Positions 20,494-29,832 are shown, counted from the stretch's first letter. The stretch: DNA of 64,000 bases from Aquariibacter albus (GCF_014145335.1 NZ_JACIVI010000001.1:186001-250000), one strand, 5' to 3'. Translations and numbers: made by a program. Notes: generated by a model from the sequence alone, not told the origin.

Positions 20494-21765
20494 ATGACCG
20501 CATCCTCCGCCCAACGCATCCTGGTGATGGCCCACGCCCACCCGGACTTCAGCCTCGGCGGCGGCGAGATCGCCGCCTACACGCTTTTCCAGGCCTACCG
20601 CCGCCAGCCCGGCGTCGAGGAAGCCTGGTTCCTGGCCCGCGCCGACCGCGGCCGCGGCACCAGCGGCCACATCAGCCTGCGCCGCCCCAACGAATACCTG
20701 TGGGAGCAGGGCATCCACGACTGGCACCTGATGAAGGCCGCCCACCAGGAATCGCTCAGCACCTGGTTCGCCGACCTGATCCGCGCGCTCAAGCCCACCG
20801 TCGTCCACACCCACCACTACGCCCACCTCGGGCTGGAGTACCTGCGGGTCATCAAGCAGGTGGACCCGTCCATCCGCATCGTCATGACCCTGCACGAGTA
20901 CATGGCCATCTGCCGCAACAACGGCCAGATGATCAAGACCGGCAATTTCAAGCTCTGCAGCCGCGAGAGCTACGACGAATGCCGGCAGTGCTTCCCCGAG
21001 AAGACCGCCGAGGACTTCTGGCTGCGCAAGCACTACTTCACCCGGCACTTCGAGCTGGTCGACCAGTTCGTCTCGCCCTCCGAATTCCTGCGCCAGCGCT
21101 ACATCGACTGGGGCCTCCCGCCCGAGAAGATCGTCGTCATCGAGAACGGCCAGTCCGACGCCGCCGCCCTGCCGCCGCGCCCGCTGGCCGAAGGCGAAGG
21201 CCGCAATCGCTTCGGCTTCTTCGGCCAGATCAATCCCTACAAGGGCCTGGACGTGCTGTTGCAGGCCCTGAGCGAGCTGCCCAAGGCCGAGCGCAAGAAG
21301 ATCGTGCTGGAAGTGCACGGCGCCAACCTCGAATGGCAACCGGCCGAGTACCGCGAGAAGATCGAAACCCTGCGCGCGCCGCTCATCAAGCAGGGCGTCG
21401 TGCAGTGGGTGGGGCCCTACCAGCCGCACGAACTGCGCAGCCGCATGGCCGGCGTCGACTGGGTCGTCGTGCCCTCGATCTGGTGGGAGAACTCCCCCAT
21501 GGTCATCCAGGAAGCCTTCACCTGCGGCCGCCCGCTGCTGGTGTCGGACATCGGTGGCATGCGCGAGAAGGTGCGCGACGGCGTGGACGGCTTCCATGTG
21601 CCGGCGGGGAATGTGCTGGCGTGGGCGGCCACCTTCCGGCGGCTGGCGGCGCAGCCGGAGGCTGCATGGGACGCGCTTGTTCAGGGCATCCGCAAGCCCT
21701 TGAGCCATCAACAATGCGCCAGTGAGCACCTGGGCAGCGTGCTGGTGACTTCGGAGATTCAATGA
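20494..21765 (+). CDS. Family 4 (GT-B) glycosyltransferase
   Basis: 423-residue retaining glycosyltransferase of the GT-B fold, presumably adding a sugar to the capsule repeat unit in the cytoplasm. The N-terminal Rossmann half has HPDFSLGGGEIAAYTLFQAY and VVHTHHYAHLGLEYL. The C-terminal half begins near RFGFFGQINPYKGLDVLLQAL and carries the E-x7-E-like donor motif in WWENSPMVIQEAFTCGRP, followed by DGVDGFHVPAGN. Two cysteine pairs in the middle (CRNN ... CSRESYDECRQC) are unusual and may bind metal or be structural. Its last codon overlaps the ATG of the next gene. Confidence 0.9.
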   Translation: MTASSAQRILVMAHAHPDFSLGGGEIAAYTLFQAYRRQPGVEEAWFLARADRGRGTSGHISLRRPNEYLWEQGIHDWHLMKAAHQESLSTWFADLIRALKPTVVHTHHYAHLGLEYLRVIKQVDPSIRIVMTLHEYMAICRNNGQMIKTGNFKLCSRESYDECRQCFPEKTAEDFWLRKHYFTRHFELVDQFVSPSEFLRQRYIDWGLPPEKIVVIENGQSDAAALPPRPLAEGEGRNRFGFFGQINPYKGLDVLLQALSELPKAERKKIVLEVHGANLEWQPAEYREKIETLRAPLIKQGVVQWVGPYQPHELRSRMAGVDWVVVPSIWWENSPMVIQEAFTCGRPLLVSDIGGMREKVRDGVDGFHVPAGNVLAWAATFRRLAAQPEAAWDALVQGIRKPLSHQQCASEHLGSVLVTSEIQ

Positions 21766-22934
21766 AACGCGTCGGCCTGATCGACAACCTGCAGGACCTG
21801 CCCGACTTCCTGGCGAATCGCTACGAGACCGCCTCCGCCGCAGACTGCATGGCGGCCACCGGGGGTAACACCGGCAACGTGGCTTTTGTGCACGCGGCCC
21901 GCAAGGTGCTAGGGCATCCGCTGCGGCGGGTGGTCTGGGGCGAGCGGCCGGCGACGGTGCGCACCGAGGTCGATCATCTGGTGATCTGCTGCGCTAACCA
22001 GCTCGGCTCGCATGCGGACTTGGGCGAGTGGGCCGACCACTTGGAGGCCCTGGGCTTGCCGGTCACGCTGCTGGGCCTGGGCGCTCAGTCCGATACCCTG
22101 GACCGCTTCCCCGCTTTGCCGGCCGGCACCCTGCGCTTTCTTGACGTGGTGCGCCATCACCGCGGGGACGCGGACAGCAACCTTGCAGTGCGCGGCGATT
22201 ACACCCGCGATCTGCTGGCCGCGCTGGGTCATACAGCGCGCCCGATCGGCTGTCCCTCCCTGCAGATCGCGCCCGGCCGCGACCTGGGCTCAGCCATCCT
22301 GCGTGGGCAGGCGCAGCGGGGCGAGATCGAGCGCGTGGCCGTCGCAGCCGGCAACCCCTGGCACGGGCCCTCGGCGTGGCTGGAAGCCCTTCTGGTCGAC
22401 GTCGTCGAGCAGTACGCGGGCGACTACGTGGTTCAGCATCCTCAGGAGATGCTGGCCTTTGCCTTTGGTGAGGTCGAGGCCCTGACCCCGGAGACCGTCG
22501 CCCGCTTCCTCGCGGTCTACGGCCCGCGCTTCGACCTTGACGGCCTGCTGGCGTGGTACCGCCGCCATGCCGTCGTGCATGTCGATGCGGCGAGCTGGCT
22601 GCGCGCCCTGCGCCGCTGCGACCTGGCCCTGGGTCCGCGCTACCACGGTGTGGCCTTGGCGGTTCAGGCTGGTCGCCCGGGCTGCGTGCTGACGATCGAT
22701 GGCCGTACCGAGGAGCTTTGTATAGGCACCGGCCTCAAGCAGATCTCGGCTCACACCCTGAAGGGGCAAGGTCTCACGGCTCCTGACTTGGTCGCGCTGG
22801 CCCAGTGGACGCCCGAAGATGCTGAACGATTCGACACCGTCCGCCATCGTAAGGCCCAGGATCTGGCGGACTTCCTGCGCGCCAACGGCCTGCAGCCTGC
22901 CGATCACCTGCTGCGCAATGCCGGAGAACTCTGA
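21762..22934 (+). CDS. Polysaccharide pyruvyl transferase family protein
   Basis: 390 residues. The C-terminal LGPRYHGVALAVQAGRPGCVL (RYHG near 293) is the recognisable motif of the PS_pyruv_trans family (CsaB/WcaK-like), with a GT-B-like fold. The N-terminal block includes LVICCANQLGSHADLGEWADHL and GLGAQSDTLDRFPALP. The family transfers a ketal-linked pyruvate from phosphoenolpyruvate to a sugar, which would add negative charge to the capsule; some members have other roles. Its ATG overlaps the stop of the upstream GT4 gene. Codon use is somewhat less GC-biased than the export genes. The function is inferred from family and context. Confidence 0.78.
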   Translation: MKRVGLIDNLQDLPDFLANRYETASAADCMAATGGNTGNVAFVHAARKVLGHPLRRVVWGERPATVRTEVDHLVICCANQLGSHADLGEWADHLEALGLPVTLLGLGAQSDTLDRFPALPAGTLRFLDVVRHHRGDADSNLAVRGDYTRDLLAALGHTARPIGCPSLQIAPGRDLGSAILRGQAQRGEIERVAVAAGNPWHGPSAWLEALLVDVVEQYAGDYVVQHPQEMLAFAFGEVEALTPETVARFLAVYGPRFDLDGLLAWYRRHAVVHVDAASWLRALRRCDLALGPRYHGVALAVQAGRPGCVLTIDGRTEELCIGTGLKQISAHTLKGQGLTAPDLVALAQWTPEDAERFDTVRHRKAQDLADFLRANGLQPADHLLRNAGEL

Positions 22935-25440
22935 CGTGCCGGTCCCGGTCGCCGGAACGGATCCCCTCCGGTTTGCGTCGAACGCTCCGCGCCCGACGGC
23001 CCTGGAGAGGCTACGTGCGGCCTGGGCGCGACTGCTGCCCTTTTTGGGTTGGCGGCGTTGGTTGCCGCCGTCCCTGTCCCCGCCCCCGTCCTCCCGGTTC
23101 GTCCCGGTCGATCTCAGCGGCGCCGCTGGCTTGGTACTGACCGAGAGGGGCGATTCCGCCAGCGCCGCCTACTTCTTCCACGATCCGGCGCTTGATGTAC
23201 GAATGGTCGACTGGGCCACTCTGGCCGCCAGTCAGGCTGACGGCGCGCTCTCCTGTCGTTTCTTGATCGTGCTGCGCTACTTGCCGCCCGGCCGGCAGCA
23301 GTTGCTGCGCAGCTTGCGCGAGCGGGGCGTCCGCGTCTCCTATTTCATGGACGACGACCTCATGGACCCCCAGGCCGTCGCCGAGCTGCCCGAGCCTTAC
23401 CGCAGCCGGGTGCGGCGCGAGGCGCTGGGCCAGCGCAAGCGCATCGAGGCGCTGTGCCATGAGTTCTGGGTGTCGACGCCCTATCTGGCGGAGAAGTACG
23501 CGGCCTGGCAGCCCAAGCTGATCGAGCCGCGGCCGGCGCGGGCCAGTCTGCTGGCAGGGCCGCCGGTCTGGGTCTGCTACCACGGCACGGCCTCGCACCA
23601 GGCGGAGCTGGACTGGCTGCTGCCGCTGATGCAGCAGGTGCAGGCACAGGCGCAGGGCACGCGTTTCGAGGTGTTTGGCGATCACGCGGTCTACAAGCGC
23701 TTCCGCGAGCTGCCGCGGGTGAATGTGCTGCACCCGATGAGCTGGCCGAACTATCTGGACTACACGTCGGGCGTGCGGCGAGAGATCGCGCTGGCGCCGC
23801 TGCGGCCCTCGCGCTTCAACGCGGGGCGCGGGCACACGAAGTTCTTCGATTTCGCACGCATGGGGGCGGTGGGGCTGTATTCGGACGTGCCGCCCTACCG
23901 CGGCTTCGTGCGCGACGGGGTGGATGGTCTGCTGCTGCCGGACGATCCGGCCGCCTGGGTGCAGGCCATCGTGGCGCTGGCTGCGGATGCGCCGCGGCGC
24001 GAGCGCATGGCGGCCGCCGCGCGCGAGCGGGCCTTGGCCCTGGCCTGGGGGGAGGCCTTGCCGCCGCCCACGCCCCGCGCGAAGCCGCCGGCCCTGCTGC
24101 GTGGCCTGCAGGTGCGGCGGGCGCCGCAGGCGCCCGAGTCGGTCTGGCGCTGGGCGCTGGATGCGCCCGCCCATGACCGGGTGGCGGATCTGGCGACGGG
24201 TTCGCTGACGGTGCAGGGCTGGCTGCTGCTGAAGACGGCCGGCACACAGCCGCCGGTGCTGCTGAGCTGGTGGGACGATGCCGTCGAGCCGAGCCGCCAC
24301 GCCTTCAACGGCGAGCGGCGCGACGTGATCGAGCGTGCGTTGCGCGAGCCGGTGGCGGGCCATCCGCAGCTGCGCTGCGGTTTCCGGCTGAACCTGCCGC
24401 TGCCGCCAACGCCGCCGGGCCAGCTGCGCCTGCGGCTGGGTTTCGAGCTGCCGGAGGGCCAGGTTTTCGAGGCGGCCGAGGTGCGTTTCCCGCCCACCTC
24501 GCAGGTGATCGAGGGCCGCGAAGGCTGGCTGTACCTGGACAACGACAGCAACCGCAGCGTGGACCAGTTCACCGGCCGCCTGCTGCTGACGGCCGATCAG
24601 CAGCAGCAGTGGCGGCAGTACCTGGCCGATGCGGCCGCACTGGCGGCGCAGCAGGGTTGCCGGCATGCGCTGCTGATCGCGCCTTCGAAGGAGGAGGTGC
24701 TGCCGCAGCACTATCCGCACCGCCGTGCCCTGACCACGGTGCTGGACCAGGTGCGCGAGCTGGCCGGCGCCGAGGCCCCGGTGCTGGATGCCGCGCCCTT
24801 GCTGCGCGCGCAGCCGGATCCGGCCGCCTGTTTCAAGCGCACCGACACGCACTGGACGGACCGCGGCGCGACCGTGGCGCTGCTGGCCGTGCTGGAGCGC
24901 ATGGGCTACGACGGCGCGCGCCTGCGCGCCGCGCTGGCCGGGGATCGCTACAAGACCCTCGCCTATCCCGGCGACCTCGGCATCAAGCTGCTGCCGCCGC
25001 AGAGCGCGCCGACCGAGTTCCTGGACGGGCCCTCGGCCGAGGACGGTGCGCTCTTCGACAACCGGCTGCCGAACATCGGCCGGGTGATCGTGTTCCGTGC
25101 CGAGGCGCCGGTGCTCGACGAGACCCTGCTGGTCTTCGGGGCGTCTTCGGCCTACCCCATGCTCAAGGGGCTCAAGCGCCTGTTCGCGCGGACGGTCTTC
25201 GTGCACAGCGCGGCGCAGATCGATGCGGCCGTGCTGGCGCACGAGCGGCCGGCGGCGATGCTGCTGCAGTCCAACGGCCGTTTCCTGGTCCAGCCGCCGA
25301 CGGCCGGCTTCGACCTGCGCGCGGCCGTGGCCCACAAACTGACCGAGGCCGATGCCGCCTTGCGCGCCCAGATCGAGGCGCTGCGGGCCGAGGTGGACGG
25401 CCCCGAACCCTTCTACCGCGCCATGCTGGAGCCGCGATGA
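22918..25440 (+). CDS. Glycosyltransferase (GT-B) fused to an AlgX/AlgJ-like SGNH acetyltransferase domain
   Basis: 840 residues from ATG 22918, which overlaps the upstream gene by 17 bases; GTG 22936 would give 834. The N-terminal part (about 50-400) resembles GT-B transferases: YFMDDDLMDP, VWVCYHGTASHQAELDWLLPL, and a C-terminal half with FFDFARMGAVGLYS and FVRDGVDGLLLPDDPAAW. After a linker and beta-rich segment (about 430-530) comes a domain opening GREGWLYLDNDSNRSVDQFTG, as in AlgX/AlgJ O-acetyltransferases. Its catalytic-looking residues are D643 and H645 (TDTHWTDRGA) and S743 (FGASSAYPM), with a spacing like the characterised AlgJ/AlgX triad. No signal peptide is seen, so the domain is probably cytoplasmic. 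It may glycosylate and acetylate the capsule; this is inference. Confidence 0.8.
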   Translation: MPENSDVPVPVAGTDPLRFASNAPRPTALERLRAAWARLLPFLGWRRWLPPSLSPPPSSRFVPVDLSGAAGLVLTERGDSASAAYFFHDPALDVRMVDWATLAASQADGALSCRFLIVLRYLPPGRQQLLRSLRERGVRVSYFMDDDLMDPQAVAELPEPYRSRVRREALGQRKRIEALCHEFWVSTPYLAEKYAAWQPKLIEPRPARASLLAGPPVWVCYHGTASHQAELDWLLPLMQQVQAQAQGTRFEVFGDHAVYKRFRELPRVNVLHPMSWPNYLDYTSGVRREIALAPLRPSRFNAGRGHTKFFDFARMGAVGLYSDVPPYRGFVRDGVDGLLLPDDPAAWVQAIVALAADAPRRERMAAAARERALALAWGEALPPPTPRAKPPALLRGLQVRRAPQAPESVWRWALDAPAHDRVADLATGSLTVQGWLLLKTAGTQPPVLLSWWDDAVEPSRHAFNGERRDVIERALREPVAGHPQLRCGFRLNLPLPPTPPGQLRLRLGFELPEGQVFEAAEVRFPPTSQVIEGREGWLYLDNDSNRSVDQFTGRLLLTADQQQQWRQYLADAAALAAQQGCRHALLIAPSKEEVLPQHYPHRRALTTVLDQVRELAGAEAPVLDAAPLLRAQPDPAACFKRTDTHWTDRGATVALLAVLERMGYDGARLRAALAGDRYKTLAYPGDLGIKLLPPQSAPTEFLDGPSAEDGALFDNRLPNIGRVIVFRAEAPVLDETLLVFGASSAYPMLKGLKRLFARTVFVHSAAQIDAAVLAHERPAAMLLQSNGRFLVQPPTAGFDLRAAVAHKLTEADAALRAQIEALRAEVDGPEPFYRAMLEPR

Positions 25441-26177
25441 CCGGGACACGCTGGAGCGCCATGCGGCGCGGGCCCGGAGGCTGGGGGGGCTTGGCCCTGG
25501 CGCTGATGCTGTCGGCCTGTGGCGGCGGCGGCGGGGAGCCTGCGACCGAGCCGCCGCAGGTGACGCCGGGCCGCTGGGTGCTGCTGGGCTCGTCGACCGC
25601 CCTGGGCGCCGGGGCCACCGGCCGGCAGGGTTGGGCCCAGCAGCTGGCCGCCGAGTTGCCGGCGCTGGGGGCGAGCCTGAGCAATCTGGCCGTCGGCGGG
25701 AGCACCACCTACGCGGCCCGGCCGTCGGGCGACCTGCCTCCGGCCGGGCGTGCCGCGCCGGATCCGGCCGGCAATGTCGATGCGGCCCTGGCCCTCGCGC
25801 CGCGGCTGCTGCTGCTGGCCTATCCCGGCAACGACACCGCCCTGGGCCTGAGTGCCGACGAGACGGTGGCCAATCTCGGACGCGTCCGGGCCCATGCCCA
25901 GGCCCGGGGCGTGGCCGTGCTGGTGCTGGGCACGCAGCCGCGGCAGCTGTCGGAGGCCGGGCTGGCGCGGCTGGCCGAGATCGACCGCCGCCTGGCACGG
26001 CTGGCTGGCGAGTGCTTCGTCGAGTTGCGCAGCGGTCTGGCCGGCCCCGACGGTCGCCTGGCCGTGGACCGCGATGCCGGCGACGGCGTGCATCCCAACG
26101 ACGCCGGTCATGCGCTGATCCTGGCGCGCGTGCGCGCGCGGCTGCGCAGCGGGCGCTGCGTGCGCCTCGGGCCATGA
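25437..26177 (+). CDS. SGNH/GDSL-family hydrolase, predicted lipoprotein
   Basis: 246 residues. A type II signal sequence ends in the lipobox LSAC (about 24-27), followed by a glycine run, so the protein should be lipid-anchored and periplasmic or at the outer membrane. The mature part has all four SGNH blocks in order: serine in LLGSSTALGAG (GSS instead of GDS), glycine in NLAVGGST, asparagine in YPGND, and the D-x-x-H block in DGVHPNDAGH. It could be an esterase acting on acetylated capsule or glycans. The ATG overlaps the preceding stop and the stop overlaps the kpsC start, so it is embedded in the capsule operon. Confidence 0.85.
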   Translation: MTGTRWSAMRRGPGGWGGLALALMLSACGGGGGEPATEPPQVTPGRWVLLGSSTALGAGATGRQGWAQQLAAELPALGASLSNLAVGGSTTYAARPSGDLPPAGRAAPDPAGNVDAALALAPRLLLLAYPGNDTALGLSADETVANLGRVRAHAQARGVAVLVLGTQPRQLSEAGLARLAEIDRRLARLAGECFVELRSGLAGPDGRLAVDRDAGDGVHPNDAGHALILARVRARLRSGRCVRLGP

Positions 26178-28180
26178 GCGGGCCTGGCGATCGGCCGGCC
26201 GGGCGGCCCTCCCTGGTCGTGCCCACCCGCGGCGTGGCCCGGGTGCCGACCCTGGCGGCGCTGTTCGACGATCACGCCCTGGTGGCCCGGCCGCAGGCCG
26301 ACAGCGCCGCGGTGCTGGCCTGGGGCCGCAAGCCGAGTGCAGACCGGGCCGAGGCCGTGGCGGCCCGCGCTGGCCTGCCGCTGTGGCGGGTCGAGGATGC
26401 CTTCCTGCGCTCGCTCGCCCCGGGCGCGGCGGGTGGCCCGCTGGGCCTGCTGGTCGACGATCTGGGCGTGTACTACGACGCGAGCGCGCCCTCGCGGCTG
26501 GAGGCCCGCATCCTGGCCGAGGCGCCCGAGGGCGCACCGGCCCGCGCGGCGGCGCTGCAGGCGGCCTGGTGCGCGGGCCGGGTCAGCAAATACAACCAGG
26601 CCCGCGAGCGGCCGCCGCCGGTGGCCGGTGGCCATGTGCTGCTGGTCGACCAGACGGCCGGCGATGCCTCGATCCGCTGTGGCCTGGCCGGGCCGGCCAG
26701 CTTCGCGCGCATGCTGGAGGCGGCGCTCGACGAGTATCCCGGCCGGCCGCTGCTGCTGAAGCTGCATCCCGAAGTGGTCAGCGGCCGCAAGCGCGGGCAC
26801 TTCGAGGCCGGGCTCACGCCGGGTCAGGCGGCCCGCGTGCATCTGGTGACGGCCGATGTGCATGCGCCGGCCCTGCTGGAGGCGGCCGAGGCGGTCTACA
26901 CCGTCACCTCGCAGATGGGCTTCGAGGGCCTGCTCTGGGGCAAGCCGGTGCGGACCTTCGGCATGCCCTTCTATGCCGGCTGGGGCCTGACCCAGGACGA
27001 GCTGGCCGCACCCGCGCGCCGCGCGCCGCGCCCGCTGCACCGCCTGCTGCATGCCGCGCTGGTGGATCTGCCGCGCTACATCGACCCCGAGACCGGCGCA
27101 CGCTGCCCGCCCGAGCGCCTGCTGGACTGGCTGGCCCTGCAGCGCCGCATGCGCGAGCGCTTTGCGCCTGAGCTGCAGGCCATCGGCTTCTCGCGCTGGA
27201 AAAAGCCCATCGTGCGTGCCTTCCTGGGGGGCAGCACGGTGCGCTTTGCCGGGCCGCGTGCGCCCCTGCCGGCCGGCGGCACGGTGGCCGTCTGGGGCCG
27301 CAAGCCGCTGCCGGTGCGCGGCGGCCCCCCGGACCGGGTGCTGCGGCTGGAGGACGGTTTCCTGCGTTCGGTCGGCCTGGGCGCGGACCTGGTGCGGCCG
27401 CTGTCCTGGGTGGTGGACGAGGAGGGCATCTACTACGACGCGACCCGACCCTCCGGACTGGAGCGCCTGCTGAACGAGCAGGTCTTCGACGATGCATTGC
27501 GCGAGCGCGCGCGCCGGCTGCGCGAGCGCGTCGTCGACCTCGGCCTGACCAAGTACAACGTCGGTGCCGGGGCCTGGCAGCGGCCGCCCGGGGCGCGACG
27601 GGTGGTGCTGGTGCCGGGCCAGGTCGAATCGGACGCCTCGCTGGCCTGGGGCGCGCCCGGCCTGCGCAGCAATCTGGGCTTGCTGCGCGCCGCGCGCGAA
27701 GCCGCGCCCGAGGCCTACCTGGTCTACAAGCCCCATCCCGATGTGGTGGCCCGGCTGCGCCGTGCGGGCGTGGACGAGGACCAGGCCGAGCGCCACTGCG
27801 ACGAGGTGGTGGTCGACCGGCCGATGCACCAGTTGCTGGCGGCCGTCGACGAGGTGCATGTGCTGACCTCCCTGGCCGGCTTCGAGGCCCTGCTGCGCGG
27901 GCGCAAGGTCGTCACCCACGGCCAGCCCTTCTACGCGGGCTGGGGCCTGACCGAGGACCGTCTGCCGCCGGCCCGCCGCGGCCGCCGGCTGAGCCTGGAC
28001 GAGCTGGTGGCCGGCACGCTCCTCCTGTATCCGAGCTATGTGAGCTGGACGACGGGCTGTTTCACCACACCCGAGCGGGCGATCGAAGACTTGCTGGCCC
28101 TGCGCAGAGTCGGGTTAACCCGTACACCCCTCTGGCGGCGCCTTTATCGCATGTTGATCGCGCTTGGTAAAAGGACGTAA
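26174..28180 (+). CDS. kpsC: Capsular polysaccharide beta-Kdo transferase
   Basis: Extends the poly-Kdo linker on the phospholipid that anchors ABC-exported capsule. The 668-residue protein is an internal duplication, as known for KpsC (E. coli 675 residues). Each half contains WGRKP, a VEDAFLRS or LEDGFLRS block, LGVYYDAS or EGIYYDAT, VSKYN or LTKYN, a LHPEV or PHPDV motif and PFYAGWGLT-(Q/E)-D. Both halves look intact, so both linkage activities are expected. The ATG overlaps the stop of the SGNH gene. The last 100 bases drift to lower GC. Confidence 0.95.
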   Translation: MSGPGDRPAGRPSLVVPTRGVARVPTLAALFDDHALVARPQADSAAVLAWGRKPSADRAEAVAARAGLPLWRVEDAFLRSLAPGAAGGPLGLLVDDLGVYYDASAPSRLEARILAEAPEGAPARAAALQAAWCAGRVSKYNQARERPPPVAGGHVLLVDQTAGDASIRCGLAGPASFARMLEAALDEYPGRPLLLKLHPEVVSGRKRGHFEAGLTPGQAARVHLVTADVHAPALLEAAEAVYTVTSQMGFEGLLWGKPVRTFGMPFYAGWGLTQDELAAPARRAPRPLHRLLHAALVDLPRYIDPETGARCPPERLLDWLALQRRMRERFAPELQAIGFSRWKKPIVRAFLGGSTVRFAGPRAPLPAGGTVAVWGRKPLPVRGGPPDRVLRLEDGFLRSVGLGADLVRPLSWVVDEEGIYYDATRPSGLERLLNEQVFDDALRERARRLRERVVDLGLTKYNVGAGAWQRPPGARRVVLVPGQVESDASLAWGAPGLRSNLGLLRAAREAAPEAYLVYKPHPDVVARLRRAGVDEDQAERHCDEVVVDRPMHQLLAAVDEVHVLTSLAGFEALLRGRKVVTHGQPFYAGWGLTEDRLPPARRGRRLSLDELVAGTLLLYPSYVSWTTGCFTTPERAIEDLLALRRVGLTRTPLWRRLYRMLIALGKRT

Positions 28181-28186
28181 GTCAAG

Positions 28187-28204
28187 CGAATCAACACTGA
28201 TTCG
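28187..28204. repeat. Inverted repeat between kpsC and kpsS
   Basis: CGAATCA-ACAC-TGATTCG forms a perfect 7-bp stem with a 4-base loop in the 63-base gap. There is no T-run after it, so it is not a standard terminator. The gap and the adjoining 3' end of kpsC are AT-richer than the surroundings. It could be an operator, an RNA processing site or a junction scar. Confidence 0.4.
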
Positions 28205-28243
28205 AGCGATAGAAGTGAGGGTCTGTCAGCTCCAATACAGGGT

Positions 28244-29740
28244 GTGAAGTCTTCTCCCCCCTCCGGTCTTCATGCGCAGGGCTCGCCACGGCTGCAAGGC
28301 GTGGACGGGGCCAGCCCGCTCAGCCCCCTGGCCCGGCGTGCGCGCGGGCCCGCGCTGCCGCTCTCCATGCATTGCCTGCTCCGGCACGAGCGGGTGCTGC
28401 TGCTGCAGGGGCCGATGGGGCGCTTCTTCGACCGACTGGCCCAGAGCCTCGCTGCCCATGGCAAGCAGGTGCACAAGGTGCACTTCAACGGCGGCGACGC
28501 GCTGTTCTACCGCCAGCCTGGCGCCCTGAACTTCACCGGCTCGGATGAAGGCTGGCCGCTGTGGCTGCAACGCCTGGTCGAGGAGCAGGGCATCCAGGCG
28601 ATCGTGGTCTTCGGTCAGATGCGGCCGATGCATCGGGTCGCTCGCCGGGTGGCCCAGGCCCTGGGCTGCGCGTTCTACGTCTTCGAGGAAGGCTATCTGC
28701 GGCCCGACTACGTCACGCTCGAACGCGATGGCGTGAATGCCTACTCGTCCCTGTCGCGGGATCCCGCCGTCTACCGCAGCCACCCGCGCATCCGCGCCGA
28801 CCAGTTCGCGGTGCCGACGGGGCAGACCTTCCGTGGCATCGCCTGGACATCCATGGCCTACAGCCTCGCCTGCGCCCTGGCCTGGCCGCGTTTCCGCCAC
28901 CACCGCTACCACCGCCCCCTCCACCCCATCGCCGAGGGCCTGCGCTGGGTGCGATCGGGCTGGCGCAAGCAGATCTTCAAGCTGCGCGAGCGCGGCAAGC
29001 AGGAGGATCTCTGCAGTCCCGCCCTGAGTGGTCGCTGGTTCCTGGTGCCGCTGCAGGTGCACAACGACAGCCAGGTGCTTTTCCACTCGGCCTTCGAGTC
29101 CATCGAGGACTTCATCCAGGACGTGATGCAGTCCTTCGCGGCCCATGCCCCGGCCGATGTCGAGTTGGTGCTCAAGCAGCATCCGCTCGACCGGCCCTAC
29201 AAAGACTACGGCCCGCTCATCGAGCACCTGGCGCGCTGGCTGGGCATCGAGGCCCGCGTGCACTACCTGCACGACCAGCACATGCCGACCCTGCTGCGCC
29301 ATGCGCGCGGGGTGGTCACGATCAACAGCACGGCGGGTCTGCAGGCGCTCTATCACGGCACCCCGGTCAAGACCCTGGGCGACTGCTTCTACGACATCCC
29401 CGGGCTGACCCACAGCGGCACCCTTCAGCAGTTCTGGCACCAGCCCCAGCCGGTCGACAAGGCGCTCTACTGGCGCTTCCGCGCGGTGATGACCGAGCAG
29501 ACCCAGCTCAATGCCAGCTTCTATGCCCGAGCCCCCGGCCTGGATCGGGTGCGGCGCATGGCCACGCTGAGCGAGGATGAGGCGGGCGCCGCCGTGCCCG
29601 GGGTGCATCTGGCCACCAGCATGGATGCCCGGGACCTGCCCGGGGACGGTCTCCAGCCTCCGCAGGCTGCCGTGCCGAATGCCCCCCAGGAGGGGCGAGG
29701 CAGCTCGCCGGAGCGGCCCCGCAGGGTCAGCAATTTCTGA
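28244..29740 (+). CDS. kpsS: Capsular polysaccharide Kdo transferase
   Basis: KpsS adds the first Kdo to the phospholipid acceptor; KpsC then elongates. The protein is 498 residues from GTG 28244. ATG 28367 (MHCLLRHERVLLLQGP) would start closer to the conserved domain and is a good alternative, because the 41 residues before it are low complexity. Family motifs visible: LLLQGPMGRFFDRLA, FNGGDALFYR, YVFEEGYLRPDYVTLE, LKQHPLDRPY, TINSTAGLQALYHGTPVK. The last 60 residues after RRMATLSEDEAG are a charged/proline-rich tail not needed for the domain. It is the last gene of the capsule locus and is followed by a stem-loop at 29802-29832. Confidence 0.92.
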   Translation: MKSSPPSGLHAQGSPRLQGVDGASPLSPLARRARGPALPLSMHCLLRHERVLLLQGPMGRFFDRLAQSLAAHGKQVHKVHFNGGDALFYRQPGALNFTGSDEGWPLWLQRLVEEQGIQAIVVFGQMRPMHRVARRVAQALGCAFYVFEEGYLRPDYVTLERDGVNAYSSLSRDPAVYRSHPRIRADQFAVPTGQTFRGIAWTSMAYSLACALAWPRFRHHRYHRPLHPIAEGLRWVRSGWRKQIFKLRERGKQEDLCSPALSGRWFLVPLQVHNDSQVLFHSAFESIEDFIQDVMQSFAAHAPADVELVLKQHPLDRPYKDYGPLIEHLARWLGIEARVHYLHDQHMPTLLRHARGVVTINSTAGLQALYHGTPVKTLGDCFYDIPGLTHSGTLQQFWHQPQPVDKALYWRFRAVMTEQTQLNASFYARAPGLDRVRRMATLSEDEAGAAVPGVHLATSMDARDLPGDGLQPPQAAVPNAPQEGRGSSPERPRRVSNF

Positions 29741-29801
29741 ACGGCCCGGCGGGTCCGCCGCTGCCGCAGGGGCGACGGCGACGCGATCGACGCACAAAGA
29801 A

Positions 29802-29832
29802 CAACGGCCTAGGCGCGATGCCTAGGCCGTTG
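29802..29832. terminator. Bidirectional intrinsic terminator between kpsS and the tRNA-Lys genes
   Basis: A perfect 13-bp stem, CAACGGCCTAGGC / GCCTAGGCCGTTG, with a 5-base loop GCGAT. On the minus strand it is followed by TTCTTTGT, so it should end the tRNA transcript immediately after the CUU tRNA. On the plus strand it is followed by ACGTTTGG, a weaker tail that could end the capsule transcript. Confidence 0.85.
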
